A stretch of DNA of 15,082 nt from Firmicutes bacterium UBA5010 (GTDB lineage Bacteria > Bacillota > Clostridia > Tissierellales > Sedimentibacteraceae): the NCBI GenBank assembly GCA_002396645.1, contig DGYI01000054.1:1-15082 (forward strand), read 5' to 3'. Positions 14,694-15,082 of the stretch are shown piece by piece; position 1 is the first letter of the stretch; every line of letters starts with the position of its first letter. The position numbers and the translations under genes are program-made. The notes beneath the pieces were generated by a model that saw only the letters and a list, made by a program, of their open reading frames with translations, did not search any database and was not told the origin of the DNA.

Positions 14694-14843
14694 CTATTTT
14701 GTTTCTCTGTGCAAAGTGTGTTTCTTGCAAAATTTACAATATTTTTGCATTTCAATTCTTTCAGGGTTTGTCTTTTTATTTTTATTAGTGTCATAATTTC
14801 TTTGTTTACAATCTGTGCACGCTAATTTAACTTTAACTCTCAC
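14694..14843 (-). CDS. rpmG: 50S ribosomal protein L33 (bL33), GTG start
   Basis: Small large-subunit protein near the E site. The reading frame encodes 49 residues, starting MRVKVKLACTDC and ending KKHTLHRETK, which is the standard length. It has four cysteines (C9, C12, C36, C39) in two CxxC pairs, so it is the zinc-binding C+ form; bacteria often also carry a cysteine-free copy induced under zinc shortage. The start is GTG (14841-14843) after GGAGG with a seven-base spacing. It is the first recognised gene of the rpmG-secE-nusG unit and ends 19 bases before secE. Confidence 0.95.
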   Translation of the reverse strand: MRVKVKLACTDCKQRNYDTNKNKKTNPERIEMQKYCKFCKKHTLHRETK

Positions 14844-14845
14844 TG

Positions 14846-14905
14846 TTACACCTCCAGTTTCTTTATTAATAAACGCTGTAAAAATCGCAATATTTTCACA
14901 AGCAT
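14846..14905 (-). CDS. Possible 19-codon upstream ORF in the rpmG leader
   Basis: An ATG (14903-14905) preceded by AAGGGG with a five-base spacing opens a frame encoding MLVKILRFLQRLLIKKLEV, stopping with TAA at 14846-14848. It covers the rpmG ribosome site and stops two bases before the rpmG GTG, a layout suited to translational coupling. The peptide is leucine- and lysine/arginine-rich. There is no homology evidence and chance occurrence in AT-rich leader DNA is plausible. Confidence 0.3.
   Translation of the reverse strand: MLVKILRFLQRLLIKKLEV
14877..14900 (-). promoter_or_regulatory. Hairpin in the rpmG leader
   Basis: TGTAAAAAT (14877-14885) and ATTTTCACA (14892-14900) form nine pairs, one of them G-U, around a six-base loop. 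Flanking GC bases (14875-14876 with 14902-14903) can extend it past a one-base bulge. It overlaps the possible upstream ORF and has no U-run after it, so it is not a terminator. Function unknown. Confidence 0.35.
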
Positions 14906-14933
14906 AATGTCCCCTTATACAATTACCTAATAT

Positions 14934-14962
14934 AAACTATCACAAATCTATGTGCATGTCAA
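14934..14962 (-). promoter_or_regulatory. Promoter of rpmG-secE-nusG
   Basis: Consensus TTGACA (14957-14962), a 17-base spacer and TAGTTT (14934-14939) with a TG one base upstream form an extended -10 promoter. The -10 hexamer itself matches only three of six positions. Immediately upstream is a perfect 20-bp A/T palindrome with a T7A7 core (14962-14981), which could act as an UP element. Transcription would start near 14927, about 85 bases before rpmG. Confidence 0.7.
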
Positions 14963-15016
14963 TATTTTTTTAAAAAAATATACATGATTTTGATATGAAT
15001 GTTTATCGTTTCTGTT

Positions 15017-15054
15017 AAAAAAGGTTAAGAGGATAAAATAGCCTCTTAACCTTT
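15017..15054 (-). terminator. Intrinsic terminator of an upstream unit
   Basis: AAAGGTTAAGAGG (15020-15032) and CCTCTTAACCTTT (15042-15054) form a perfect 13-bp stem with a nine-base loop. On the minus strand it is followed by a run of six U (15022-15017, partly overlapping the stem end). It ends a minus-strand transcript that begins beyond the right edge. The 28 bases to the edge show no recognisable gene. Confidence 0.9.
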
Positions 15055-15082
15055 CAAAGTTTATTTTAATATTTTAGAAACA

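Overview
The window is a core housekeeping stretch of an AT-rich Bacillota genome, read from its non-coding side: every supported gene lies on the minus strand, so the biological order runs from high to low coordinates. The gene order (rpmG-secE-nusG-rplK-rplA-rplJ-rplL-rpoB-rpoC-L7Ae-like-rpsL-rpsG-fusA-tuf) is the classic Firmicutes arrangement. The small L7Ae/YbxF-type gene between rpoC and rpsL, the protein sequences and the strong AGGAGG ribosome sites point to a Clostridia-type anaerobe, possibly of the Peptostreptococcales or a related order. The genus cannot be fixed from this sequence alone.

Right end (about 15082 to 11297): a strong terminator closes an upstream unit outside the window. 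A TTGACA promoter then starts rpmG (L33), secE (translocase subunit) and nusG (elongation factor). The rpmG leader holds a possible 19-codon upstream ORF. Next come rplK (L11) and rplA (L1). Each is preceded by an RNA element that copies the L1-binding helix of 23S rRNA, consistent with feedback by L1. rplJ (L10) has a classical L10 leader with a terminator and antiterminator, and rplL (L7/L12) is followed by a terminator-type hairpin.

Middle (about 11210 to 3683): rpoB has its own near-consensus extended -10 promoter and a leader of about 100 nt. rpoC follows after a 133-nt gap filled by two hairpins. RpoB carries Asn where most bacteria have the rifampicin-contact His (E. coli 526) and ends in a long acidic tail.

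Left end (3671 to 1): another near-consensus extended -10 promoter after rpoC starts a str-type operon with a leader hairpin: the L7Ae-like k-turn protein, rpsL (S12), rpsG (S7), fusA (EF-G), and the first two codons of tuf (EF-Tu) at the edge. The rpsL-rpsG gap is long and structured.

Together these genes supply RNA polymerase, its elongation factor NusG, the ribosomal stalk (L10, L7/L12), the neighbouring L11 and L1, decoding-centre and elongation factors, and one Sec subunit. No mobile element, CRISPR array, tRNA or rRNA was seen, and no gap between genes exceeds 300 bases. I found no new multi-gene system. The points of interest are cis-regulatory RNA elements, the RpoB variants and several start-codon corrections (rpoC TTG, rpmG GTG, rpsG GTG, shortened rplK, nusG and L7Ae-like).
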